Shown piece by piece: positions 1 to 7,284 of a stretch of DNA of 33,420 nt. The notes under the pieces were generated by a model that worked only from the letters and a program-made list of their open reading frames with translations, was not told the DNA's origin and searched no databases. The stretch is from Gordonibacter sp. An230 (GTDB lineage: Bacteria > Actinomycetota > Coriobacteriia > Coriobacteriales > Eggerthellaceae), in assembly GCF_002159915.1 (NCBI RefSeq), contig NZ_NFJP01000036.1, positions 1 to 33,420 on the forward strand, written 5' to 3'. Position 1 is the stretch's first letter. Each line of letters starts with the position of its first letter. Position numbers and translations under genes: made by a program.

Positions 1-76
<76 letters not shown>

Positions 77-186
77 ACCAGGGGCTGCGAAAGCTGCGGC
101 CCGAAGCCCACGTTTGCCGACCCTCGGGCAGTCCGTCGCCGATCCACTGGCGGCCGCCCGTCGCCGATCCTCGAGCGAAAAGCGAA
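77..186. other. Short non-coding stretch downstream of rpmE
   Basis: No gene is seen. The only structure is a 13-bp direct repeat, CCGTCGCCGATCC, at 133-145 and 158-170. The sequence next to the poly-C run may itself be unreliable. Confidence 0.4.
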
Positions 187-211
187 AGCGCCCGGTCGAT
201 GACCGGGCGCT
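187..211 (-). terminator. Rho-independent terminator of rpmE
   Basis: An 11-bp perfect stem (187-197 with 201-211) closes a 3-nt loop. On the minus strand it is followed by a T-rich tail, TTTCGCTTTTCGC. It lies 32 bp beyond the rpmE stop, as expected for a simple intrinsic terminator. Confidence 0.8.
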
Positions 212-242
212 CGTCTGACGCGGAACGTCGGCGCGAAAAGCG

Positions 243-731
243 CTATTCGACGGCAGGAGCCTCCGCAGCGGCCTCCTGGGCCTCCGCGACCACGGAATCC
301 GCAGCGGCGGCCTCTTCCCCGGCGGCCTCCGCCTCGGTGCCGGCCTCGACAGCCGCTTCCTCAGCGGCTTTCTTAGCCTCGGCGGCAGCGGCCTTCTTCG
401 CGAACTCCTCGGCGCGCTTGGCCTTCTCGGCGGCCTTCGCCTCGCGTTCGGCCTTGCGCTTGGCCTCCGCCTCGGCCACCGCGGCGGCACGCGCGGCCTT
501 GCGGGCAGCCTCGCGCTCGGCCACCGTCTCCTTGGCGGCACCGAACTTGTCAGCGAAGCGCTGGACGCGTCCGCCGGTGTCGACGAAGCGCTGCTGGCCG
601 GTGTAGAACGGATGGCACACGTTGCAGATGTCGATCTTCAGCTCGGGCTTCGTGGAACGCGTCGTGAACGTGTTCCCGCAGCTGCACTTGACCGTGCACT
701 CCATGTACTCCGGATGAATTCCCTGTTTCAT
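243..731 (-). CDS. rpmE: 50S ribosomal protein L31 with long Ala-rich tail
   Basis: Large-subunit ribosomal protein L31, 162 aa. Residues 1-64 are the complete L31 domain of the zinc-binding (C+) type: it starts MKQGIHPEY and carries Cys16, Cys18, Cys36 and Cys39, then the conserved CHPFYTG and GRVxRF segments. The family normally ends near residue 70. Here about 95 further residues follow, first an Ala/Lys/Glu/Arg region that should form a long charged helix (about 65-120), then an acidic Ala/Glu tail. ATG at 731 is preceded by AAGGAG at good spacing. It is monocistronic, with its own extended -10 promoter at 790-798 and a terminator at 187-211. The L31 assignment is firm; any role for the tail (RNA contact, ribosome bridging) is unknown. 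Confidence 0.95.
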   Translation of the reverse strand: MKQGIHPEYMECTVKCSCGNTFTTRSTKPELKIDICNVCHPFYTGQQRFVDTGGRVQRFADKFGAAKETVAEREAARKAARAAAVAEAEAKRKAEREAKAAEKAKRAEEFAKKAAAAEAKKAAEEAAVEAGTEAEAAGEEAAAADSVVAEAQEAAAEAPAVE

Positions 732-789
732 GTTCCTGGTTCTCCTTTACGAGCCTTGGTTTCCGACCAAGGCGAAGACAAGCTTTTGC

Positions 790-798
790 ACTATAGCA
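790..798 (-). promoter_or_regulatory. Extended -10 promoter of rpmE
   Basis: On the minus strand this reads TGCTATAGT, that is TGn followed by TATAGT, about 60 bp upstream of the rpmE ATG. No convincing -35 lies 17 bp further up. The rest of the gap, 799-1036, holds no gene, only an imperfect direct repeat in which AGAATTTGC (830-838, 893-901) and CGATCATG (808-815, 862-869) both recur. Confidence 0.5.
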
Positions 799-1036
799 CA
801 GATCGCCCGATCATGCACGGAGTTCTCGGAGAATTTGCAGGAATCTATAGGGTCCCTCGCGCGATCATGAGAGGGTTCGCCGATCGCCTCACAGAATTTG
901 CGCTTGGTGAACAGCTTTTGACAACCGAAGGGAAGAGAGATGGCCGCGCATTTTGGCGAGCTGGGAAAACGACGGGAACGAACCCTCTCCGCGCAGATGC
1001 CTAAGCCGCATGAGCGACAAAACCGTTCACCAAACG

Positions 1037-1073
1037 CGCATTTCCGACGTTTCGAGGAAGAATCGGAAACGCG
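1037..1073 (-). terminator. Possible terminator of the DUF1848 gene
   Basis: An 11-bp stem with one mismatch (1037-1047 with 1063-1073) closes a 15-nt loop, 48 bp beyond the stop at 1121. On the minus strand it is followed by GCGTTTGG and later TTTTG, a weak T tract, so termination is only possible. Confidence 0.35.
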
Positions 1074-1120
1074 GCGCGGGGCACCACCCGCGAAAGCCCC
1101 GTCGCCGTCTGCGCGATCCG

Positions 1121-2074
1121 TCAAAAGAGGCGCCCTTGCCTCTCCCACAGGCTGCGCTGCCCTGCGCGAAACCCCAGCGCCGCCGCGTCGCACCCTCCCA
1201 AAAGCGCCGGGGAGGCAGGGTCGTGCCGCCTGCGGTTCTCCGCGATGACGCCCGGGTTGAAATTCGCGTAGCAGTAAGCGCACCCGTGGGCGCACGTGTT
1301 GTACGCACCGATATCCACGCTCTCAACGCACCCGCACGAATCCCGCTGGTTTTTGTCCCTCGCCGCTCGGAAGGCGCATCCCGACCGAGCCCGGCCGGAT
1401 ATCCGCTCGATCAGCGCGGCGTCGATGCAACGTCCCCGCCCGATGTCATGACGCGACAAGTCGGCCTCCTCGGCACATGTCGACATCTCGAGGCCCGCCG
1501 CCCGCGCGATGCCGGACAACCTGCCCGCAAGGCGATCCTGCTCCTGCGCCGTGCCGCCGCGCACGCTCTCCTGCCCCATCCTGCGAACAGCACGGTAATC
1601 CGCGTCCAGAAAACTGATGACCACGCGCTTCGTGCAGTCGTGCAGCGCATCCGCCAAAGAGCCGAACCGCTCCGCATGCCACTCCTCGGTATGCGCTTTG
1701 CCGAGGAAGACGGGGTCGTAGTGCCAGATCACCCGCTCGGGACCCACGGCCTCCGCAAGCCGCCTGAACGTGTCCGCCACCGCGTCCTTGCCGCGCACGC
1801 CCGGCTCCACGTCCCTGCCGTACGGCGTGAGGGTGAACTGGAAGTAGTAGACGAACCCGCGCTCGTCCAGCTCGCGCAACCGTCCGAGCATCGGCGCGGG
1901 ATCCTTCGTCCAGAACACGATGGCGTCCACCGTCTCGGCATCGAGCCGCCACTTCGCCACCTGATCCGCATTGAAGGGGTTGCGCGTCGCCACGAACCCC
2001 TCCCGCACCCGGTTGAAGAACCACTCCGAGTAGAACCTCGGAATGTCGGTTCTCCTGCTCGCGCTGATGATCAC
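1121..2074 (-). CDS. DUF1848 family protein with C-terminal CX3CX2C motif
   Basis: 317-aa protein of the DUF1848 family, recognised from its N-terminus IISASRRTDIPRFYSEWF, the early ATRNPF segment, VFWTKDP, and the C-terminal block DIGAYNTCAHGCAYCYANF followed by HDPASP. CAHGCAYC is a CX3CX2C pattern like the 4Fe-4S motif of radical SAM enzymes, here near the C-terminus; C-G-C just before it adds further cysteines. No biochemical function is established that I can name. I chose GTG at 2074 rather than the ATG at 2095: GAAGGG precedes GTG at about 6 nt, and the family begins at the IISASRR segment. It stands alone between rpmE and the aldolase gene, all on the same strand with sizeable gaps. 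Confidence 0.85.
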   Translation of the reverse strand: MIISASRRTDIPRFYSEWFFNRVREGFVATRNPFNADQVAKWRLDAETVDAIVFWTKDPAPMLGRLRELDERGFVYYFQFTLTPYGRDVEPGVRGKDAVADTFRRLAEAVGPERVIWHYDPVFLGKAHTEEWHAERFGSLADALHDCTKRVVISFLDADYRAVRRMGQESVRGGTAQEQDRLAGRLSGIARAAGLEMSTCAEEADLSRHDIGRGRCIDAALIERISGRARSGCAFRAARDKNQRDSCGCVESVDIGAYNTCAHGCAYCYANFNPGVIAENRRRHDPASPALLGGCDAAALGFRAGQRSLWERQGRLF

Positions 2075-2175
2075 AGCTGTCCCTTCCCTTCGCATTCAGC
2101 CGAATCGCCGACACCGAGCGACGGGCCCCCGGACGCCTCTTCGGACGCGAGCAGCCCGAAGCGAAAGGCAGCGCC

Positions 2176-3075
2176 CTACGAGAGGAACGCCCCGTTCACG
2201 GGAAGGCGGTACGCTTCGGCGATGCCGCGCAGCCCTTCGTCGGGGATCGAGAACGGGAGCTCGCCGCCGCTCATCGCCCGGGCGCTCACGTAAATGCCTG
2301 CGGCCTTCGAGAGGGCGTGCATGAGGCCGAAAGCCGCATCGAAGGTGGGGCCAGGGCAAAACGCGCCATGGTGCGCCCATACGCACGCGTCAAAGGAGCG
2401 CATCGCCTCTGCCGTGGCCGCAGCGACGGCAGGACCGCCCGGCACCATCCACGGCACCACGCCGATGCCGCGCGGGAACGCCACCATGCTCTCCATGAGC
2501 ACCTTCCACAAGGCGCGCGTGAAGGTGCGCGCATCGGGAGGCAGCACGCTCGTAAGCGCCACTATGTCGGCGGGATGGGCATGGTAGAGAACACGGTCGG
2601 CCCCGCCGGTGACCTCCTTGCGCACGGCATGGACGGCCGCGTGGCTCGCAAGCTCGCTCGTGGGCACCGCGCCGCCCTTGAAGCCCCAGACAATGCGCCA
2701 TGCGTCTCCCGAGGGGCCGATCTCCACGATGCCAGCCGCGGCATCGGGATCGAGCGGCACAGCCCGCAGATGAGCGCCTGCAGCCGTCACCATCAGGAAC
2801 TCGCCGCGCAAGCCATCCGCTTGAACCCCGAGGGAAACCCACGAACTGGGATTGTCGTAGAAAAACGAACGGCACGAGGCCACGTCCTCAGGCGCAAGGC
2901 GGTACGACAGGTTTCCGCCGTTGCCCTCGTGCCAGCCCTGGCTCCAGCCGTCGGCGCACAGGCGCACGAACGCCTTTGCGAACGACTGCTGCTCCACGGC
3001 CACGCCCGAGACGGCCCCTTTCGCCGCCGACACGCCCTTGTCGAGCATCTCCTGCGCGTTGTCGAGAAATCCCAT
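2176..3075 (-). CDS. rhaD: Rhamnulose-1-phosphate aldolase-like class II aldolase
   Basis: 299-aa zinc-dependent class II aldolase most like RhaD, which cleaves L-rhamnulose 1-phosphate to dihydroxyacetone phosphate and L-lactaldehyde. Visible RhaD features are WSQGWHEGNGGNLSYRL, the SELASHAAVH segment, the metal-binding HAHP motif, and a later HHGAF that supplies the third histidine. The first ~30 residues (GFLDNAQEMLDKGVSAAKGAVSG) precede the usual RhaD start and look like an amphipathic helix. ATG at 3075 follows GGAGGAAG at ideal spacing, so the extension is translated. No rhamnose isomerase, kinase or transporter lies nearby, so the substrate is inferred from the family only; fuculose or another ketose phosphate is possible. 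Confidence 0.8.
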   Translation of the reverse strand: MGFLDNAQEMLDKGVSAAKGAVSGVAVEQQSFAKAFVRLCADGWSQGWHEGNGGNLSYRLAPEDVASCRSFFYDNPSSWVSLGVQADGLRGEFLMVTAAGAHLRAVPLDPDAAAGIVEIGPSGDAWRIVWGFKGGAVPTSELASHAAVHAVRKEVTGGADRVLYHAHPADIVALTSVLPPDARTFTRALWKVLMESMVAFPRGIGVVPWMVPGGPAVAAATAEAMRSFDACVWAHHGAFCPGPTFDAAFGLMHALSKAAGIYVSARAMSGGELPFSIPDEGLRGIAEAYRLPVNGAFLS

Positions 3076-3131
3076 GAGCTTCCTCCCATCCACGGACGTC
3101 GTGCGCCGCAAGCCGGCGCTCTTCGCGCACG

Positions 3132-3140
3132 ATTGTAGCA
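3132..3140 (-). promoter_or_regulatory. Extended -10 promoter of the aldolase gene
   Basis: The minus strand reads TGCTACAAT, an extended -10 about 57 bp upstream of the aldolase ATG. No clear -35 is seen. The same nonamer occurs at 4956-4964 upstream of the zinc-ribbon and lgt genes. Confidence 0.5.
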
Positions 3141-3256
3141 CGGCTCCCTCCCTCAGCGAGCGACCCGACGCAAGCCCCAAAACGACCGCATCGCCACCTC
3201 GGCGCCCGATCGAGGAAGCTCGTACTTGCGCGCAGCCCATCCGCCCCAAAACGCGC

Positions 3257-3287
3257 GAGCGCCCGCCCCATGATCGGGCGGGCGCTC
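3257..3287 (-). terminator. Terminator of the desulfoferrodoxin gene
   Basis: A perfect 12-bp GC-rich stem (3257-3268 with 3276-3287) closes a 7-nt loop, 31 bp past the dfx stop. On the minus strand it is followed by GCGCGTTTTGG. It is a strong structure with a short T run. Confidence 0.7.
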
Positions 3288-3317
3288 AAAGCCGCGCTCG
3301 GCGCGAATGGCCGTCGG

Positions 3318-3698
3318 CTACAGCTCGGCGACCCAAAGACCGTGGAGATTGCAGTACTCGTACACCTTCACAGGCGCGTCGCCTTCGGCCACGGCGAAAT
3401 CGGCCGTCGGCGCATCGGCAGACGTGAGCTCGCGGATCTGGTAGCCGCGCTTCGTAACGAGGCAGACGAACGCGATGAGATGCTCATCGGTCATGGGGTG
3501 AAGCGTGCTGCCCACCTCCACATGGACGTTCGCGCCATCCACCGAGACGACGGGCACATGCTTCTCAACAGCTGCGTCGGTGGTGTTGGCCGTAAGCTCG
3601 ACCATCGGCTCGCCACAGCACGCAAGCGGCACGCCCGCGTCGAACGGCTTGACAGCCACGTTGCCGCAATGCAGACACTTGTAGAATTTGAGATCCAT
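3318..3698 (-). CDS. dfx: Desulfoferrodoxin (superoxide reductase)
   Basis: 126-aa class I superoxide reductase that reduces superoxide to hydrogen peroxide in the cytoplasm of anaerobes, using electrons from rubredoxin-type donors. The N-terminal desulforedoxin-like site has Cys8, Cys11, Cys27 and Cys28 for the FeS4 centre. The catalytic Fe(His)4Cys site is complete: EKHVP with Lys46 and His47, HPM with His67, His73, then Cys116 and His119 in EYCNLHG. Length is normal. ATG at 3698 follows AAGGGGGACT. It starts 43 bp after the lgt stop on the same strand and has its own AT-rich upstream sequence (a TATAGA -10 candidate at 3731-3736), so it may be transcribed both alone and by read-through. 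Confidence 0.95.
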   Translation of the reverse strand: MDLKFYKCLHCGNVAVKPFDAGVPLACCGEPMVELTANTTDAAVEKHVPVVSVDGANVHVEVGSTLHPMTDEHLIAFVCLVTKRGYQIRELTSADAPTADFAVAEGDAPVKVYEYCNLHGLWVAEL

Positions 3699-3741
3699 GA
3701 TGAGTCCCCCTTCTGTCCTTTGATTTCCAATCTATATGCTA

Positions 3742-4572
3742 CTATTTTTGTTGCATTTCTGGAAGCCCCCGCTGCGGCCTTTTCACGACAAGCGCATAAA
3801 TGAGCACGCCCGCTCCCACCACGATGAGCGGCGCCGACAGAAGCTGCCCCATCGTGAGCCATCCGCCCCACAGGTACCCCAGCTGCACGTCGGGCTCGCG
3901 CACGAACTCGACGAGGAAGCGGAAGCAGCCGTACATCACCAGGAACAGCCCGAGGAACGTGCCGCGAGGCCGCGGCGGCAGACGACGCGAGAGCAAGTAG
4001 AGCACCGTGAAGATAACGACGCCTTCGAGCAGAGCCTCGTAGAGTTGCGAAGGATGGCGCGGCATGGTGCCCGCTGCACCACCGAACACCACGCCCCACG
4101 GCGCGTCGGTGGGGGCGCCCCACAGCTCTCCGTTCACGAAGTTCGCACAGCGACCAAACAGGAGGCCGAGCGGCGCGCCGATGCAGCCGAGGTCGGCCAA
4201 CGTGAGATACGGTATGCCGGTGAGCTTTCCCGCCACGATGCCCGACAAAAGCGCGCCGACAAGACCTCCGTGAAAGCTCATCCCGCCCTCGTTGAACGCG
4301 AGTATCTTCTCGGGATGCGCCAGGTAATACCCGTCGCCGTAGAAGAGCACGTAGCCCAAGCGCCCACCCGCGATGACGCCCACGATGACGCAGAACATGA
4401 TGGTGAGGAGCGAGTCGGCGTCCACCCGCACGCGCCAACGACGCGCAACGCGCCAGACGACGAAGCCAGCGCACAAAAACCCCAGCACATAGGCCACACC
4501 GTACCAGCGCACGGTGAGAGGCCCGAAGGAAAACAAGACGGGATCGATGCTGTGGTAGATGTCGTTGAGCAT
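3742..4572 (-). CDS. lgt: Prolipoprotein diacylglyceryl transferase
   Basis: 276-aa polytopic membrane enzyme that moves diacylglycerol from phosphatidylglycerol to the lipobox cysteine of prolipoproteins, the first step of lipoprotein maturation. It has the conserved start (SIDPVLFSFGPLTVRWYG), SFHGGL, the Lgt signature GRCANFVNGELWG, and PRHPSQLYEA, within about seven hydrophobic segments. The open frame continues upstream, but family alignment and AAGGAG four bases before the ATG fix the start at 4572. The gap to the upstream zinc-ribbon gene (4573-4696, 124 bp) shows no strong promoter, so the two are probably cotranscribed from 4956-4964. The C-terminal tail (VKRPQRGLPEMQQK) is cytoplasmic and positively charged. 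Confidence 0.95.
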   Translation of the reverse strand: MLNDIYHSIDPVLFSFGPLTVRWYGVAYVLGFLCAGFVVWRVARRWRVRVDADSLLTIMFCVIVGVIAGGRLGYVLFYGDGYYLAHPEKILAFNEGGMSFHGGLVGALLSGIVAGKLTGIPYLTLADLGCIGAPLGLLFGRCANFVNGELWGAPTDAPWGVVFGGAAGTMPRHPSQLYEALLEGVVIFTVLYLLSRRLPPRPRGTFLGLFLVMYGCFRFLVEFVREPDVQLGYLWGGWLTMGQLLSAPLIVVGAGVLIYALVVKRPQRGLPEMQQK

Positions 4573-4696
4573 GGGGCTCCTTCGATGGTTTCCAAGAGGC
4601 GTCGCGCGATATCCGAATCGGACGAGCCGACGGGACGAGCGCACGACGAAGCGAGCATGCAACCGAGGCGAATCGGGGCCGACCGATGAGGCGGCG

Positions 4697-4915
4697 TCAC
4701 TCCCTTCCCATGCCGGCACCCACCTCTAAGGCAGCGAACCGGACTTCCTCCCGCAGCTCGGAAGGGATGCGCTGCATGCTCGACACAACGGCGCCGCAAC
4801 GCGGGCAGCGCAGGGTGAACAGGGCCAGATCGGCGCGAACCACCATCATGGCCTCGTAGCGGCACACGTCTAGCCCTTCGATCCCGCAGGCGGGACACGA
4901 CACGCCCTTGCTCAT
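4697..4915 (-). CDS. Small zinc-ribbon protein
   Basis: 72-aa protein with two Cys pairs, CPAC near residue 7 and CPRC near residue 38, typical of a small treble-clef or zinc-ribbon fold, followed by a helical tail. ATG at 4915 is preceded by AAGGAG at 9 nt; an ATG at 4939 lacks a good site. It precedes lgt by 124 bp on the same strand and has an extended -10 promoter just upstream. I do not recognise a characterised family, and its function is unknown. Confidence 0.7.
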   Translation of the reverse strand: MSKGVSCPACGIEGLDVCRYEAMMVVRADLALFTLRCPRCGAVVSSMQRIPSELREEVRFAALEVGAGMGRE

Positions 4916-4955
4916 CGGCCCACGCTCCTTCGCTCGCACGCTTCCTCGTCAACCC

Positions 4956-4964
4956 ATTGTAGCA
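4956..4964 (-). promoter_or_regulatory. Extended -10 promoter of zinc-ribbon/lgt genes
   Basis: The minus strand reads TGCTACAAT about 40 bp before the zinc-ribbon ATG. No matching -35 is evident. It is identical to the motif upstream of the aldolase gene. Confidence 0.5.
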
Positions 4965-5031
4965 GAACCCGCGAAAGACGAGCTCGCGAATGCGCAGGCG
5001 AATCCTCCGTAGCCTCAGGCCGTCACGAACA

Positions 5032-5053
5032 GCGGCCGCCTCTCGGCGGCCGC
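5032..5053 (-). terminator. Hairpin downstream of the nfu/Cys-rich operon
   Basis: A perfect 9-bp all-GC stem (5032-5040 with 5045-5053) with loop TCTC lies 5 bp past the stop of the Cys-rich gene. The following minus-strand sequence TGTTCGTG has few Ts, so it may act as an mRNA 3' end stabiliser rather than a classical terminator. Confidence 0.5.
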
Positions 5054-5058
5054 GGGCC

Positions 5059-5352
5059 CTATAGCAAGAATCGGTTCGGGTTGCCTTGTCGTCGCACGTC
5101 GTCGCCCTCGCGTTGCGCCAAGCTCGGACCGCGCTCGAGAAAGTGCACGCAGAAACGGCAGATCTCCTTCACGGCGGCGTCGTAGTCGCGCTCGGGATTG
5201 AGCAGGACGTTGAAATCCTGGCACACCACATGGGTGTCGCGCGCGCACGCCGCGAATCGGCAGTCAGCCGGACACGGCTCGCCGGGGATGTTGTGCGGGC
5301 AGCGCGACCTCATCTCCTCGTCGCAACCGCGCCGCTCCCAGCACCTCGCCAT
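5059..5352 (-). CDS. Cys-rich conserved hypothetical protein
   Basis: 97-aa protein with nine cysteines (residues 4, 10, 18, 27, 31, 36, 44, 65 and 68), including CPADC-type and CRFC spacings that could bind zinc or an Fe-S cluster. I do not recognise the family. ATG at 5352 follows AAGGGGGAG closely. It lies 34 bp downstream of the NFU gene on the same strand and shares its promoter, so a link to Fe-S cluster chemistry is a reasonable guess from context only. Confidence 0.65.
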   Translation of the reverse strand: MARCWERRGCDEEMRSRCPHNIPGEPCPADCRFAACARDTHVVCQDFNVLLNPERDYDAAVKEICRFCVHFLERGPSLAQREGDDVRRQGNPNRFLL

Positions 5353-5386
5353 CGCTCCCCCTTCGGCTCTCTCGTCCCGCGCAGGC

Positions 5387-5620
5387 CTACAGGTCGGCAG
5401 GAACGACCTTCGTCACGCCCGGAACGCGCTCCTTGAGGATGCGCTCGACACCGTTCGCAAGCGTCATCTGGGACATCGGGCAGCCTTTGCAGGCGCCTTG
5501 CAGCTCGACGGACACCACGCCGTCCTCGTCGACATCGACGAGCCTCACATCGCCGCCGTCAGCCTGCAAGCTCGGGCGGATAAGGTCGAGCACGGCCGCC
5601 ACGTCATTTTTCTCTACCAT
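5387..5620 (-). CDS. NifU C-terminal domain (NFU) Fe-S carrier protein
   Basis: 77-aa protein made only of the NFU domain, which carries or transfers Fe-S clusters to client proteins. It shows RPSLQADGGDVRLV, then the cluster-binding CKGCPMSQMTL with Cys44 and Cys47, and ends with VPGVTKVV. There is no N-terminal IscU-like or A-type domain, as is common for Actinobacteria. ATG at 5620 follows AAGGAG at 7 nt. It is the first gene of a two-gene operon with the Cys-rich protein. Confidence 0.9.
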   Translation of the reverse strand: MVEKNDVAAVLDLIRPSLQADGGDVRLVDVDEDGVVSVELQGACKGCPMSQMTLANGVERILKERVPGVTKVVPADL

Positions 5621-5660
5621 GGTATCGCTCCTTCTTAGAACCGGCTGTTATCGGGCACCG

Positions 5661-5669
5661 ATTCTACCA
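5661..5669 (-). promoter_or_regulatory. Extended -10 promoter of the nfu operon
   Basis: The minus strand reads TGGTAGAAT, 40 bp upstream of the NFU ATG. No clear -35 is seen. Confidence 0.5.
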
Positions 5670-5785
5670 TAGACCGCACACCGCTTTGCGAGTGCCGAGG
5701 AAATGCGGAGAGAATGCGCAGGGAACGGCCCGCGCGCTAGCGCACCGGAAGCAAAAGCCCCGACGAACCCGAACGCAGAGGACCG

Positions 5786-7276
5786 TTAGGCCGTTGGCTT
5801 CCAGTCCTCTCCGAGCACCACGAGCACGTCGCTCTCGAACGAGTAGAACCCGTTTCCCGCCACCGTGCGACCGAACCCGAGAGCGTCGACGACCGTCTGG
5901 GCCGCCGCCTCGAAAGCGTCGTCGTTGTAGACAACGAGCGTCTCATCGTAGGCGTCGTAGACATCGGTGTTGCCCGTCTCGACCACCTTGAAGCCCCGAC
6001 CCTCAAGCGTGCCGGCAAGCTGCGCCGCCCCGCCCGTGACGGCCGAGCCGTTGCGCACGGTGATCGTGAAGCTGGCGGGATCGACGCTCGGCGCCTCGCT
6101 CTCCGCGGCAGGCTCCTCCCCCTTCTCGACGCGTTCCATCATCGCCGCCCATGCGTCGGAAGAGACTGCGTAGAGGCTCGACCCGTCTCGCTGGCGCTCC
6201 TGGCCGGGCACGAGCGCGCCCCGCACTGCGGAGGCGCCCATGCCGCGCAGTCCGTCGGCCAATTCGAGCGCGCCCCACACGCCAAGATCGGTGTGGAATG
6301 CTCCGCCCACCTCGTCGAGCAGGTAAAGGAGGTCGAGCGTCCCATCGCCGAGCAACTCGAGCGAGAGCGCTCCGAGCACGGCGCGCTGGTTTGCCGCCTG
6401 CTGCTCGACACCGCGCTCGAAATTGGATGCGCGCAGGAGCGTGAGGGCCTCACGGCTCCCGAGCGTCTGCCGTCCGGCAGGCAGGTACACGTCGCCTGCA
6501 ACAGGATCGTCCACTTCCTCCGAGACGTCAACTTCGATACCGCCCACCGCGTCGACAAGCCGCATGATGCCTGCGGCATCCGTCTTCACAAGATGCGCGA
6601 TATCGACGCCGGCGAAACCGGCCAGCGCCTTCAGGAGCGCCGCGTCTCCGCTCGCCGCCGCATCCCTGACGGAGCGCGCTTCCCCGTCCGTGAGCACAAC
6701 CTCGAGATCTGCGGGAATCGACACGATGGTGACCGTGCGCGCCGCTTGGTCGACGCGCACAAGCGCGAAGGCATCGGGCCCTTCGACGGCACCGGCCGAA
6801 CCGGCCTCGTCAAGATCGGCCGCCACGAGCGCGTAGAACGGCTCGCCTTCCTTCGCGGCAACGAGCGCGGACGAGGCGTCTGAGCCGGTAAGGCCCATCC
6901 TGCCGTCGATCGAACCGAAGAACGTGGCCACGCCCACCGTTCCGGCCGCGACGAGCGCGACGAGCGCGCACGCGACGAGCACGGCGACGCGCTTCGTCCG
7001 TGTTCGCCGACGCGCCTCGTCGGCGAACTCCCGACGGCTCACGCGGCGCGCGTACTGCGACGCGCTCTCGCGCGTGTCCGTGGAGGGCAGGATGGTGTCC
7101 ACGTAGCCCCGGGTTGCGCGCCTTTGCTTGCGCGGGTTCGAGAACCCCACGGACGCAGCGTTCGTGTCCGCTCGAGAACGGCGCGGCACATGGGTCCCCA
7201 CCGTGGCAGTGCGCAAGCGGCGCGAAGTCAGCTTCGAGCGCGTGGCCGTGAAGCCCTTCTTTCGGCGAAAAGCCAT
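5786..7276 (-). CDS. LytR-CpsA-Psr family membrane protein, divergent, with LytR_C domain
   Basis: 496-aa protein. A long basic cytoplasmic N-terminus (1-95) is followed by one membrane segment (about 97-120), an extracellular LCP-like domain (about 145-300) and a C-terminal LytR_C domain (about 395-496, starting ITVRNGS). LCP enzymes attach wall glycopolymers to peptidoglycan from polyprenyl-phosphate carriers. The fold signature is present (RTVTIVSIPAD, VKTDAAGIMRLVDAVGGIEVDV, LPAGRQTLGSREALTLLR), but usual catalytic arginines are missing: IPRDT has become IPADL (187-191), and the R-x-R...R-x-x-R-Q-Q stretch has become LRASNFERGVEQQ. It may be non-catalytic. ATG at 7276 lies 8 bp after the murA stop, so the two are cotranscribed. 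Confidence 0.8.
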   Translation of the reverse strand: MAFRRKKGFTATRSKLTSRRLRTATVGTHVPRRSRADTNAASVGFSNPRKQRRATRGYVDTILPSTDTRESASQYARRVSRREFADEARRRTRTKRVAVLVACALVALVAAGTVGVATFFGSIDGRMGLTGSDASSALVAAKEGEPFYALVAADLDEAGSAGAVEGPDAFALVRVDQAARTVTIVSIPADLEVVLTDGEARSVRDAAASGDAALLKALAGFAGVDIAHLVKTDAAGIMRLVDAVGGIEVDVSEEVDDPVAGDVYLPAGRQTLGSREALTLLRASNFERGVEQQAANQRAVLGALSLELLGDGTLDLLYLLDEVGGAFHTDLGVWGALELADGLRGMGASAVRGALVPGQERQRDGSSLYAVSSDAWAAMMERVEKGEEPAAESEAPSVDPASFTITVRNGSAVTGGAAQLAGTLEGRGFKVVETGNTDVYDAYDETLVVYNDDAFEAAAQTVVDALGFGRTVAGNGFYSFESDVLVVLGEDWKPTA

Positions 7277-7284
7277 CGCCGCCC

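Noticed and set aside
953-2293. A 446-codon plus-strand open frame opposite the DUF1848 gene
   Set aside because: It mirrors a gene with clear family motifs, as is typical of antisense frames in high-GC DNA. Similar long antisense frames at 7366-9009, 12401-14542 and 29801-31198 were rejected for the same reason.
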